From positions 1-39,092 of the forward strand of contig CANOVJ010000039.1 in NCBI GenBank assembly GCA_947570615.1: a stretch of 39,092 nt of DNA. Direction: 5' to 3'. Under the pieces are notes generated by a model that was not told where the DNA came from, did not search any database, and saw nothing but the letters and a program-made list of their open reading frames with translations. The stretch is from an uncultured Lachnospiraceae bacterium. Its GTDB lineage: Bacteria; Bacillota; Clostridia; Lachnospirales; Lachnospiraceae. Each line of letters opens with the position of its first letter. Position 1 is the stretch's first letter. Positions 16,098 to 23,783 of the stretch are shown piece after piece. The translations under genes and the position numbers were made by a program.

Positions 16098-16820
16098 ATG
16101 AAAGTGTATGTAAATGAGATCACAGGCATCGCGGATGCCATTGTTTCCATGTTTATGAGCAGAAGGTCCTGGACCAGGGAGAAGGAGCTGGAGATCCGGG
16201 AGGTCTGCGAGAGGGCGCTGACCAGACAGGGAAGGATCCGCGAGGATGCGAAGGAACAGGATCTGGAAAAGTATAACGACTGGCTGGGGCGTCTGATCAA
16301 GTGGGGCTGGCATCATATCACCATGCTGCGGTTTATCGATATATCGGTCACGGTGGAGGGACTGCACCGGGCGGGACAGGACGACTGGGATTCCCACGCG
16401 GCGCGTTTTAACAACAGGATCATCCGAAACAGTACCCGGCTGGCCAGCTTCGGACAGGAAATGTCGCAGTGGTATGAGGGAAAAATCGTGCCCACAGACA
16501 TGGCGCTGGAGTATCTGGGGATCAGCGCCCCGGAGGTGATCGAGAAGGACGGGGAGCGCTTTGTCAGGACGGTGAACGGATATATTAAGGAAGAGCTTAA
16601 GGACAACCCGGATGTAAAGAGGGGGCTCTATATGCTGAGCATTCCCAGCAACTTTATCTTTAAGATCAACCTCACGGAGTGGGGGCATGTTTTCAAGGAA
16701 AGGAACAGCCAGGGAACCGCCAACCCGGAGGTGAAGCTCTGCTGTGAGGCCATCGCCGACCAGATCATGGAATTCCAGCCGAAATTCGACCGGGAGCTGT
16801 TTATGAAGATTAAGAATTAG
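16098..16820 (+). CDS. uncharacterised protein, possibly ThyX-like
   Basis: 240 residues; ATG at 16098 with AAAGGAAA about 9 nt upstream. I do not recognise the family with certainty. The size and several segments recall flavin-dependent thymidylate synthase (ThyX): RIIRNSTRLASFGQEMSQWY is reminiscent of the RHRxxSxNExSxRY region, and WGHVFKERN...NPEVKLCCEAI resembles the ThyX helix in which R/N residues precede an E-L-R-E type segment. But the canonical RHR motif is missing, so catalysis as ThyX is doubtful. No signal peptide or membrane span. It lies in an operon with an aldo/keto reductase. Confidence 0.45.
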   Translation: MKVYVNEITGIADAIVSMFMSRRSWTREKELEIREVCERALTRQGRIREDAKEQDLEKYNDWLGRLIKWGWHHITMLRFIDISVTVEGLHRAGQDDWDSHAARFNNRIIRNSTRLASFGQEMSQWYEGKIVPTDMALEYLGISAPEVIEKDGERFVRTVNGYIKEELKDNPDVKRGLYMLSIPSNFIFKINLTEWGHVFKERNSQGTANPEVKLCCEAIADQIMEFQPKFDRELFMKIKN

Positions 16821-16821
16821 G

Positions 16822-16850
16822 TTGTAATTTCCGCTCCCCGGTATTATACT
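16822..16850 (+). promoter_or_regulatory. promoter at the start of the ABC-F leader
   Basis: TTGTAA (16822-16827), 17-nt spacer and TATACT (16845-16850), directly after the stop of the preceding gene. The predicted RNA begins near 16857, about 570 nt before the ABC-F start codon. Confidence 0.65.
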
Positions 16851-16990
16851 GGTTTTGTAACATTGGGCGGTGAGCTCAACAAAATTTTTAATGCTGAGAG
16901 TAACTGTTGATTTGATCAGAGAAAGCATGAGGTATTGCGGTGATTATTCTTGTTTGCAGATGAATGGACAACTGAATCGGTACATGGGAG

Positions 16991-17012
16991 GGAGCGGAGC
17001 GCTCCGTCTTTT
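16991..17012 (+). terminator. weak terminator-like hairpin in the leader
   Basis: GGAGCG (16991-16996), loop GAG, CGCTCC (17000-17005), followed by GTCTTTT. A short U-run makes it a weak or conditional terminator; with the promoter at 16822 it would define an RNA of about 155 nt. Confidence 0.4.
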
Positions 17013-17186
17013 GCCGTGTCTGATTTTTCCTGCGACAGAAATAAAGCGATACCTGAAGGACGGATGAGAATCTAAGAGTCTGTCCGTGCGTTCATTTAAC
17101 AAGTCGGTCTGCGAAGTGTGACGGCCTTTGATTCAATCGGCCGGTTCGTGGAGCGTTCTGATGTTTGAAGTGGTATTATAAGGAAG

Positions 17187-17212
17187 CTGCGGGATAAATC
17201 CGCAGTTTTTTT
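17187..17212 (+). terminator. rho-independent terminator upstream of the ABC-F gene
   Basis: CTGCGG (17187-17192) pairs with CCGCAG (17200-17205) around a 7-nt loop, followed by seven T (17206-17212). There is no complete gene between the promoter at 16822 and this site, so it is probably an attenuator. Confidence 0.75.
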
Positions 17213-17220
17213 ATGCGCAG

Positions 17221-17261
17221 CCCCATGCAGAGGAAGTATGCTGCTAAAGCGGCGCATGGGG
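17221..17261. repeat. CCCCATGC inverted repeat (copy C)
   Basis: CCCCATGC (17221-17228) and GCATGGGG (17254-17261) with a 25-nt loop. The left arm reads on as CAGAGG, like copies A and B. Confidence 0.5.
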
Positions 17262-17430
17262 CACGCGGCGGGCAGGGGGAAAAGCCTCCCCTGCTCGATT
17301 GCGCACGGGGCAGACCAGAGTCGAGGAATATGTCGCTGGGGCCGCGCGCGAACCCTCCCATAAGAAACGCAGAACCACAGACGGCCGAAAGGTGAACGTC
17401 TGTGGAGCGCTTAATAAGGAGGACGCGCAT

Positions 17431-19053
17431 ATGGCCAGAATACAGATAGAAAATCTTACTTTTTATTACAGAGATTATTACAATCCGGTGTTTGAAAATG
17501 TCACCCTGGACCTCTCCACGAACTGGCGGCTTGGGCTGATTGGCAGGAACGGCAGGGGAAAGACCACGCTGCTTAAGCTCTTAAGCGGCGATCTTAAGCC
17601 GTGCGGCGGCAGGATCAGCACAGCGGCCCCGGCGGAGCTGTTTCCCTGTCCGGTGGACGAAAAATATCCCCTGACGATGGATGTGATGAAGGAGAGTATC
17701 GCCGGACTGAAAACCATGGAGGACGAGATGGCGGCGCTGCAGGAGAGGACGGATGAGGAGGGGACAGACAGGCTTCAGGAAATCCTCGGCCGCTACCTGG
17801 AGGCGCAGGGGTACCAGATGGAGAGCCTGATTCGGAAGGAGATTTTCCTGATGGGACTGCCGGAGGCTCTTCTTTCCCGGGAGTATGCGTCGCTCTCGGG
17901 CGGGGAAAAGACAAAGCTCCAGATCATCATGCTTTTTCTGCGAAGGAGCGCCCTGCAGGGGGACGCCCTGGTGTTGCTGGATGAGCCCACCAATCATCTG
18001 GACCGTGGGGGGAAGGAGATCCTGCGGGACTATATGCAAAGGAAGAAAGGGTTTATCATCGTCTCCCACGAGAGGGAGTTTCTGGACGCGGTGACCGACC
18101 ATATCCTTTCCATCAATAAAACCAGTATCGAGCTGGAGAAGGGGAATTTTTCCACCTGGGAGAAAAATAAGGCGCAGAGGGAGCTTTTCGAGCTGAGAAC
18201 CAGAGACCGGCTTCTGCGCGAGGTGAGGCAGCTGCAACGGCGCTCGGAGCAGACCAGGGGCTGGGCGGAGGAGGCTAATAAGCAGAAATATGCTTTTGCC
18301 ACCAATGCCCGCACCAACGGCTCCCGGGCCTACATGCGTCAGGCCAGGCGCTCGGAGGAGAGGATACGCAGCGATCTGGCCGCCAAATCGGAGCTTCTGA
18401 AAAACTATGAACAGGCAGGGGAGCTTCCCATTGAGCAGGAGGACACGCAGGAGACGGTCCTTCTGGATGTAAAGAGCCTGTGCTTTTGCTATGGGGGAGA
18501 GCCTCTGATAGAGGATTTGTCCTTTTCCATGGAAAAGGGGGACAGGATCTGGCTTAAGGGAGAGAATGGCTGCGGGAAGAGCACGCTGCTTAAGCTGATT
18601 GCGGGAGCCTTAAAGCCCCGGGCCGGCACAGTTTTTCTGCCGGACGGGGTGAAAATTTCCATGGCCTGCCAGGAGCCTGTCTGGAACAGGGGCCTTCTCA
18701 GGGAGCTGGTAAAGGACAGGGCGCGCCGCCGGAGCATTGAGGTTCTGTGCGAGATTTTCGACCTGGACAGATTGAAGCTGGGAAGTCCCATTGAAACCTG
18801 GAGCAGCGGGGAATGTAAGAAGCTGGAGATGGCCCGGATTCTTTCGGAGAAAAACCAGATTATCCTGCTGGATGAGCCTCTGAATTATATGGACGTTTAT
18901 TTCCGCAGACAGTTGGAAAGCGCGGTGCTGGAATCGGAACCGACGCTGATGTTTGTGGAGCATGACGAGGGATTTGGCAGGAGAGTGGCGAATAAGGTGA
19001 TTGAGATGGGCAGGACAGGCGGGAGCTTTCGAAGAATACCGCAGAGAGAATAA
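17431..19053 (+). CDS. ABC-F ribosome-protection protein (Lsa/CplR-like)
   Basis: 540 residues from the ATG at 17431, with AGGAGG 8 nt upstream; the frame is open from 17299 but those residues do not fit. Two ATPase domains without membrane spans: Walker A GRNGRGKT (38-45), signature LSGGEKTK (155-), Walker B LVLLDEPTNHLD; then a charged helical linker (about 250-340, the antibiotic-resistance domain) and a second Walker A GENGCGKS (377-384), a variant signature SSGECKKLEMA and Walker B LLDEPLNYMD. The NWRLGLIGRNGRGKTTLL start and the EKGNFSTWEKNK segment are close to Lsa-type proteins, which dislodge lincosamide, streptogramin A and pleuromutilin drugs from ribosomes. Whether this one gives resistance cannot be told from sequence. 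Confidence 0.85.
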   Translation: MARIQIENLTFYYRDYYNPVFENVTLDLSTNWRLGLIGRNGRGKTTLLKLLSGDLKPCGGRISTAAPAELFPCPVDEKYPLTMDVMKESIAGLKTMEDEMAALQERTDEEGTDRLQEILGRYLEAQGYQMESLIRKEIFLMGLPEALLSREYASLSGGEKTKLQIIMLFLRRSALQGDALVLLDEPTNHLDRGGKEILRDYMQRKKGFIIVSHEREFLDAVTDHILSINKTSIELEKGNFSTWEKNKAQRELFELRTRDRLLREVRQLQRRSEQTRGWAEEANKQKYAFATNARTNGSRAYMRQARRSEERIRSDLAAKSELLKNYEQAGELPIEQEDTQETVLLDVKSLCFCYGGEPLIEDLSFSMEKGDRIWLKGENGCGKSTLLKLIAGALKPRAGTVFLPDGVKISMACQEPVWNRGLLRELVKDRARRRSIEVLCEIFDLDRLKLGSPIETWSSGECKKLEMARILSEKNQIILLDEPLNYMDVYFRRQLESAVLESEPTLMFVEHDEGFGRRVANKVIEMGRTGGSFRRIPQRE

Positions 19054-19126
19054 ATTCCGCGTCGCCGCACTCCCCTGCGTAAATCTCCTGTGAAAATTGA
19101 TTTCCGTGTAAGATACGATTATCAGG

Positions 19127-19155
19127 TTGTGAAAACAGGGAAATTTTGATAAAAT
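19127..19155 (+). promoter_or_regulatory. promoter of malQ
   Basis: TTGTGA (19127-19132), 17-nt spacer, TAAAAT (19150-19155). The predicted start near 19162 gives a leader of about 110 nt almost filled by one hairpin. Confidence 0.6.
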
Positions 19156-19174
19156 AGGATAAAGAAATTAACGG

Positions 19175-19252
19175 GCCTGACCTCTCCTGCCCGGCAGAGG
19201 CGGCCGGAGGGCTGCGGCGGCGTATCTGTGGGCAGGAGAGAGACGTTCAGGC
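19175..19252 (+). promoter_or_regulatory. long hairpin in the malQ leader
   Basis: CTCTCCTGCCC (19182-19192) pairs perfectly with GGGCAGGAGAG (19230-19240), extended outside by GCCTGA (19175-19180) with TCAGGC (19247-19252). The GC-rich loop could fold further. It ends 20 nt before the start codon and no U-run follows, so it may affect RNA stability or translation. Confidence 0.6.
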
Positions 19253-19271
19253 GAAGAAAGGCAGGAACAGA

Positions 19272-20915
19272 ATGATGAAGAGAGCCAGCGGGATATTGCT
19301 TCCGGTGGCCAGTCTGCCGTCAAAGTACGGGATTGGCTGTTTTTCAAAAGAAGCGTATGATTTTATTGACAGGCTGAAGGAGGCCGGGCAGAGCTACTGG
19401 CAGATTTTGCCGCTTTCCCCTACCAGCTACGGGGATTCCCCTTACCAGTCGTTTTCCTCGTTTGCAGGGAATCCTTACTTTATTGATCTGGAGGCGCTGA
19501 CCAGGGACGGCGTGCTGACCAGAAAGGAGTGCGACGCCTGTGATTTTGGCAGCGATCCGAATAAGATCGACTATGGAAAGCTGTATGTGGAGCGCTTTCC
19601 GCTTCTTAAGCTGGCGTATGAGCGCAGCGAGATACATAAGGATCCTGATTTCGTGAGATTTGTGCAGGAAAACGCCTCATGGCTGGAGGATTACGCTCTT
19701 TTTATGGCAGTGAAGCAGTGCTTTAAGGGAGCTGCCTGGAGCGAGTGGGCGGAGGATATCCGCAAGCGCTGGGGCTACTCGCTGGATTACTACAGAAGGG
19801 AATACGCGAAGGAGACAGAGTTTTATAAGTATCTGCAATTCCTGTTCAGCGTACAGTGGAAGAAGCTGAAAAAATATGCCAATGACAACGGGATTCAGAT
19901 CATCGGGGATATCCCCATCTATGTGGCCTTTGACTCCTCGGACGCCTGGGCTAATCCGGGGATGTTCCAGTTTGACAATGAATTTCAGCCCCTGGCGGTG
20001 GCAGGGTGCCCGCCGGACGCCTTTTCCGCCACGGGACAGCTCTGGGGGAATCCTCTGTACAAATGGGACTGGCACAGACAGACCGACTATGAGTGGTGGA
20101 GCCGAAGAATTGATCATTGCTTCAAACTCTATGATGTGGTGCGGATCGATCATTTCCGGGGCTTTGACGAGTATTACAGCATTCCCTACGGGGATAAGAC
20201 GGCGGAAAAGGGCCACTGGGAAAAGGGGCCGGGAATGGATCTGTTCCGCTCCTTAAGACGCAGGCTGGGGGATAAGCAGATCATTGCGGAGGATCTGGGC
20301 TACCTGACGGATTCCGTAAAGCAGCTTCTTAAGGACAGCGGTTATCCGGGGATGAAGGTCCTGGAGTTTGCCTTCGATCCCAGGGAGGAGTCTGACTACC
20401 TTCCCCACGGCTATGACCGGAACTGCGTGGTGTACACCGGAACCCACGACAACGAGACGCTGGTGCAGTGGTATAAGGGGCTGGACGAGGAGAGCAGGTC
20501 CTTTGCCGTGGAATACATGGATAACGCCCACACGCCGGATGCGGAAAAATACTGGGATTTTGTGCGGATGGCCATGATGAGTACCGGTAACACCTGCATC
20601 ATTCCCCTGCAGGATTATCTGGGGCTGGACGCCTTTGCCAGGATCAACAAGCCCTCCACCCTGGGAGGTAACTGGGAGTGGCGGATGGATGCGGATATGC
20701 TCTCAAAGGCCATGATCGAGAAGATCTACCGGATCACCCGTATCAGCTGCCGGCTCTCCGATTTCGGTAAGGAACAGGAGTGGAAGAAGGAGCAGGAGAA
20801 AGCGGCGAAGAAGGCCGCCGAGAAGGAGGCGGCAGAGAAAGCCGCCGCGGCCAGGAAGGCCAGTGATGGAAAAAAAGCGGCGGGCAGGACGACGACGGGA
20901 AAGGCCGCGCGCTGA
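19272..20915 (+). CDS. malQ: 4-alpha-glucanotransferase (amylomaltase, GH77)
   Basis: 547 residues; the first of two adjacent ATGs is at 19272 with an AGGCAGGA site upstream. GH77 landmarks are all present: the N-terminal SLPSKYGIGCF and YWQILPLSPT, DIPIYVAFDSSDAWANP, the catalytic nucleophile region VRIDHFRGF, the acid/base in IIAEDLGYL and the third acid in THDNETLVQW. It moves alpha-1,4-glucan chains in cytoplasmic maltodextrin or glycogen metabolism. The domain ends near residue 500; the last ~50 residues form a Lys/Ala/Glu-rich tail (KAAEKEAAEKAAAARKA) not usual for the family. It is convergent with the AraC-type gene, only 28 nt apart, with no clear terminator between. Confidence 0.95.
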   Translation: MMKRASGILLPVASLPSKYGIGCFSKEAYDFIDRLKEAGQSYWQILPLSPTSYGDSPYQSFSSFAGNPYFIDLEALTRDGVLTRKECDACDFGSDPNKIDYGKLYVERFPLLKLAYERSEIHKDPDFVRFVQENASWLEDYALFMAVKQCFKGAAWSEWAEDIRKRWGYSLDYYRREYAKETEFYKYLQFLFSVQWKKLKKYANDNGIQIIGDIPIYVAFDSSDAWANPGMFQFDNEFQPLAVAGCPPDAFSATGQLWGNPLYKWDWHRQTDYEWWSRRIDHCFKLYDVVRIDHFRGFDEYYSIPYGDKTAEKGHWEKGPGMDLFRSLRRRLGDKQIIAEDLGYLTDSVKQLLKDSGYPGMKVLEFAFDPREESDYLPHGYDRNCVVYTGTHDNETLVQWYKGLDEESRSFAVEYMDNAHTPDAEKYWDFVRMAMMSTGNTCIIPLQDYLGLDAFARINKPSTLGGNWEWRMDADMLSKAMIEKIYRITRISCRLSDFGKEQEWKKEQEKAAKKAAEKEAAEKAAAARKASDGKKAAGRTTTGKAAR

Positions 20916-20943
20916 GACGAAAGCGGAAAAAGACGACACCCCG

Positions 20944-21798
20944 TCACTTCACCGCCCGCCTCTTGCACGCCTTCCGGTAAGCGGAGGCCGTCAGCCCGCA
21001 GCTCTTCAAAAAGCACTGGGCGAAGTAGCTCTGGGAGGAAAAGCCCGAAAAATGAGCGACCTCCGTAATACTGTAGTCCGTATTGGCCAGCAGCTCCTTG
21101 CTGGCCTTAATGCGCGTCTGACACAGATAACGGATGGGAGAGCAGCCGCAGTGCATGGTAAAGGCGTGGGCCATGTAATATTTATTCAGATGGGAGAGCT
21201 CCGCAAGGGAATCCAGGGTGATGTCCTGAATATAATTTGCCTCAATATATCGTTTTATTTTGACGCATTCCTTATTGATCTGGACGGAGGGGGTCTCCTC
21301 GAAAGCGAAATTCGTCCGGCGGATCAGCTTGATGATCAGCACCTCGAGGAGATTGCGGCAGACGCGTTCACTGTCTTGATTTTTTTCCTCCATTTCACCG
21401 AGCATGGCGGACATATAAAAGAGTAGATCCTTCTGCTCATCGCGGCAGCTCAAAATAATGAGCCCTCTGTTTCCCCCGGGGGAATTTCCTTCTCTATGGG
21501 AAAAGGCAAAGCCCTCCACGGCAATGGACACATATTCCAGAGGGACGCTGGCGGAGGAAATCTCCGTGTGGGAGATCCCCGCATTGACAATCACAAAGTC
21601 GTCCTTTTGGATGGCGTACTCCTGCTCCTCCACCAGAAAGCTTCCCGCGCCGTCCTTTACATAGAAGAGCTCGGTAAAGGGATGGATATGAGGCTGGCTG
21701 TGCCAGTCGTTTTCATATCTGGAGTGGGTGATGGAAAGGAGCCTGCTGTGCGAATCCGCTGCAGAAGCCTGTTTAAAGGGATAAATAGACGTTCCCAA
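20944..21798 (-). CDS. AraC-family transcriptional regulator
   Basis: 284 residues. The start is a TTG at 21798 preceded by AGGAGG 6 nt away, which clearly decides it. An N-terminal cupin-type sensor (HIHPFTELFYVKDG, then DDFVIVNAGISHTE) is followed by a C-terminal double helix-turn-helix (about residues 185-280) with SLAELSHLNKYYMAHAF and the conserved second-helix region ITEVAHFSGFSSQSYFAQCF. It is divergent from the binding-protein/permease/GH112 operon across a 367-nt gap and very probably controls it in response to the imported sugar. Confidence 0.92.
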   Translation of the reverse strand: MGTSIYPFKQASAADSHSRLLSITHSRYENDWHSQPHIHPFTELFYVKDGAGSFLVEEQEYAIQKDDFVIVNAGISHTEISSASVPLEYVSIAVEGFAFSHREGNSPGGNRGLIILSCRDEQKDLLFYMSAMLGEMEEKNQDSERVCRNLLEVLIIKLIRRTNFAFEETPSVQINKECVKIKRYIEANYIQDITLDSLAELSHLNKYYMAHAFTMHCGCSPIRYLCQTRIKASKELLANTDYSITEVAHFSGFSSQSYFAQCFLKSCGLTASAYRKACKRRAVK

Positions 21799-21824
21799 AT
21801 AGTTCCTCCTGAAATTGAGTTCAT

Positions 21825-21842
21825 CGGATGTCCGACCATCCG
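21825..21842. promoter_or_regulatory. inverted repeat in the AraC-gene leader
   Basis: CGGATG (21825-21830) and CATCCG (21837-21842) with a 6-nt centre, lying between the AraC-gene promoter and its start. Possible autoregulatory operator or small hairpin. Confidence 0.3.
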
Positions 21843-21907
21843 GTGTTCAACTTTTCTAAAATTCTGTTAAGCGTCCTGTCGAGGGCGCAGCGACAAAATG
21901 GACAAAT

Positions 21908-21936
21908 TGTATAAAAATAAAGTGACGACATGGAAA
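21908..21936 (-). promoter_or_regulatory. promoter of the AraC-family gene
   Basis: On the reverse strand TTTCCA (21936-21931), 17-nt spacer, TATACA (21913-21908). Moderate match to consensus; a leader of about 105 nt would result. Confidence 0.45.
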
Positions 21937-22050
21937 TAATGCGTACACCTATTGCGCGTGAAAAAAGAAATATGATACTTTTTCACAACAAAATTGTAAC
22001 ACGAATGGAAATAGAAAGCAAGATATATAAAAAATCCAGCAAGATAAAGA

Positions 22051-22078
22051 TTGAATGGCGGCGTTGTCATGATATAAT
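22051..22078 (+). promoter_or_regulatory. promoter of the GH112 sugar-uptake operon
   Basis: TTGAAT (22051-22056), 16-nt spacer, perfect TATAAT (22073-22078) with extended TG at 22070-22071. The rest of the 367-nt divergent gap is AT-rich upstream of it, and probably carries AraC-type binding sites that cannot be pinned down by eye. Confidence 0.7.
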
Positions 22079-22165
22079 ATACTCACAAATCCAGCCGGCG
22101 CGCGATTGCAGCGCTCCGGGCGGAGGGATTTGGATTCACAGCAATTCAAAAGGGAGGTAATTGCC

Positions 22166-23626
22166 ATGAAATTTAAAAAAGTTTTATGTATCCTGACGGC
22201 CGCCATGATGGTATTTGGCGCTACGGCCTGCGGGGGCGGTGGGAATACCGACAGTGGGACAGGCACACCGGATGCAGGGACAGAGGATACGGGCAGCGCT
22301 GAGGATGAGAGCGCCGGGCAGGATGCGGACGCCGGGAACGAGGAAGCGGACGCAGGCGCTGAGACAGAAACTGACGCCGGGGAGAGCGCCGGACTGACCG
22401 GCACGCTGAAGGTGGCGGCTGTTGAGACGGCCTATGGCGCCGACATGTGGAAGGACGTATGCGCCGCTTTTGAATCCAGTCATGAGGGAGTCACCATTGA
22501 GCTCACCGTTGACAAGAAGCTGGAGGACGTGATCACTCCTGAGATGAAGTCCGGCGTATATCCCGACGTGATCCTGCGCGCGGTCGGCGCGGAGTCCGGC
22601 CTCACCGAGACCTTTGTAAAGGATAACAACCTGGTGGATCTCACCGACGTACTTGCCATGACTGTTCCCGGCGAGAGCGTGACGGTAGGCGACAAGATCC
22701 TGCCCGGATTTGTGGAGAACTCCATCTGTAATCCTTACGGCGACGGAAAGACATATCTGATGCCCATGTTCTACGGTCCCTGCGGACTGTTCTTTGACCA
22801 GGGCCTGTTCACCGCCAAAGGCTGGACTGTTCCCGAGACCTGGGACGAGATGTGGGAGCTTGGCGAGACAGCCAGGGCAGAGGGCATCGCACTGTTTACT
22901 TATCCCACAGCCGGGTACTTCGACGCATTCTTCTATGCTCTGCTTCACGAGAGCATGGGCAATGACAAGTTCCAGGAGGCTTTAAGATATGGCGAGGGCA
23001 TCTGGGATACGCCGGAGGCGCAGACCGTATTTGATATCATCGAGAAGCTGGCCAGCTATACGGAGTCTACCACTCCTGCCAACGCCAATGACAACGACTT
23101 CCAGAAGAACCAGCAGCTGATCCTGGACGACAAGGCGTTATTCATGCCCAACGGAAACTGGGTAATCGGCGAGATGGCGGAAGCGCCCAGAGCAGAGGGC
23201 TTTGAGTGGGGCTTCACCGCACTTCCGGCAGTGACCGCAGGCGGAGAGAGAGCTTCCTATTCCTTCTTCGAGCAGGTGTGGATGCCCGTGGGCGCAGAGA
23301 ATCAGGATCTGGGCAAAGAGTTCATCGCATTCCTTTACTCTGACGCGGCGGCAGAAATCTTCGCAAAGAGCGGCGCTGTTCAGCCCATCCAGGGTATGAC
23401 CGACAAGCTCGACGGCGACAACAAGCTCTACTATTCGATCTATGACAACGGCGCGGTTGCGGTTATGGACGCGTTCGCAGCCACAGACGCGGTTGAGGGC
23501 GTTACCACCCGCGCGACCTTCTTCGATCCGGTTAACTCTCTTGTGACCGGCGATAAGACGAAGGAAGACTGGGTGAACCAGATTAAGACGGACAGCGACG
23601 CGCTGAGAGCGGCCTTAAAGGAATAA
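22166..23626 (+). CDS. sugar ABC transporter substrate-binding lipoprotein
   Basis: 486 residues; ATG at 22166 with AGGGAGGT 8 nt upstream. A lipoprotein signal peptide ends at Cys22 (FGATAC), followed by a flexible acidic, Gly/Thr-rich linker to about residue 75. The mature part is a COG1653/SBP_bac_1-type binding protein (LKVAAVETAYGADMWKDVCA, YPDVILRAVG, NGNWVIGEM). It would be anchored outside the membrane and deliver an oligosaccharide to the two permeases downstream. The GH112 enzyme in the same operon suggests a galactosyl-disaccharide ligand. No transporter ATPase is in the operon; a shared MsmX-type ATPase elsewhere is expected. Confidence 0.92.
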   Translation: MKFKKVLCILTAAMMVFGATACGGGGNTDSGTGTPDAGTEDTGSAEDESAGQDADAGNEEADAGAETETDAGESAGLTGTLKVAAVETAYGADMWKDVCAAFESSHEGVTIELTVDKKLEDVITPEMKSGVYPDVILRAVGAESGLTETFVKDNNLVDLTDVLAMTVPGESVTVGDKILPGFVENSICNPYGDGKTYLMPMFYGPCGLFFDQGLFTAKGWTVPETWDEMWELGETARAEGIALFTYPTAGYFDAFFYALLHESMGNDKFQEALRYGEGIWDTPEAQTVFDIIEKLASYTESTTPANANDNDFQKNQQLILDDKALFMPNGNWVIGEMAEAPRAEGFEWGFTALPAVTAGGERASYSFFEQVWMPVGAENQDLGKEFIAFLYSDAAAEIFAKSGAVQPIQGMTDKLDGDNKLYYSIYDNGAVAVMDAFAATDAVEGVTTRATFFDPVNSLVTGDKTKEDWVNQIKTDSDALRAALKE

Positions 23627-23669
23627 AAAAATACTGATCGCAGAAATATGAAGCGTGAAATGGTGAAAG

Positions 23670-23702
23670 TGGCTGGTGAGAGGTTTCTCGCCGGCCATTT
23701 TT
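23670..23702 (+). terminator. intra-operon attenuator hairpin
   Basis: TGGCTGGTGAG (23670-23680) pairs with CTCGCCGGCCA (23687-23697) with two G-U pairs, followed by five T. It lies between the binding protein and first permease genes, a usual place for partial termination that keeps binding protein in excess. Confidence 0.7.
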
Positions 23703-23755
23703 AGGGGGTACAGATTGAAAAACCATTTGCCAGCGTTTTTCAACCGTGAGTTTGC

Positions 23756-23771
23756 GCCCGCTGAAGCGGGC
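23756..23771 (+). promoter_or_regulatory. small hairpin before the first permease ribosome site
   Basis: GCCCGC (23756-23761), tetraloop TGAA, GCGGGC (23766-23771), directly before GGAAGG of the permease. It may stabilise the processed downstream RNA or tune translation. Confidence 0.45.
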
Positions 23772-23783
23772 AGGAAGGTTAGC

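Larger units (their letters stand above)
16851..17430 (+). promoter_or_regulatory. long structured 5' leader of the ABC-F gene
   Basis: No convincing large gene fits this 580-nt stretch. It contains a weak terminator-like hairpin (16991-17012), a good terminator (17187-17212), a CCCCATGC/GCATGGGG repeat (17221-17261), a GC hairpin with arms 17270-17278 and 17288-17296, and a 9-bp hairpin (CCACAGACG 17375-17383 with CGTCTGTGG 17397-17405) ending 11 nt before the AGGAGG site. A frame running to 17067 with ATGs at 16891, 16927 and 16961 could be a leader peptide but lacks a good ribosome site. Known ABC-F resistance genes are often controlled by ribosome-dependent attenuation, which this layout would permit. 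Confidence 0.5.

Noticed and set aside
16891-16950. CTGAGAG motif suggesting a TPP riboswitch
   Set aside because: The partner TPP-box segments (such as the GAACCTGAT-like part) are missing and the downstream gene is not thiamine-related.
16870-17067. 65-codon + strand frame in the ABC-F leader
   Set aside because: Starts at GTG or later ATGs without a good ribosome site and runs through a hairpin; kept only as a possible leader peptide, not called as a gene.
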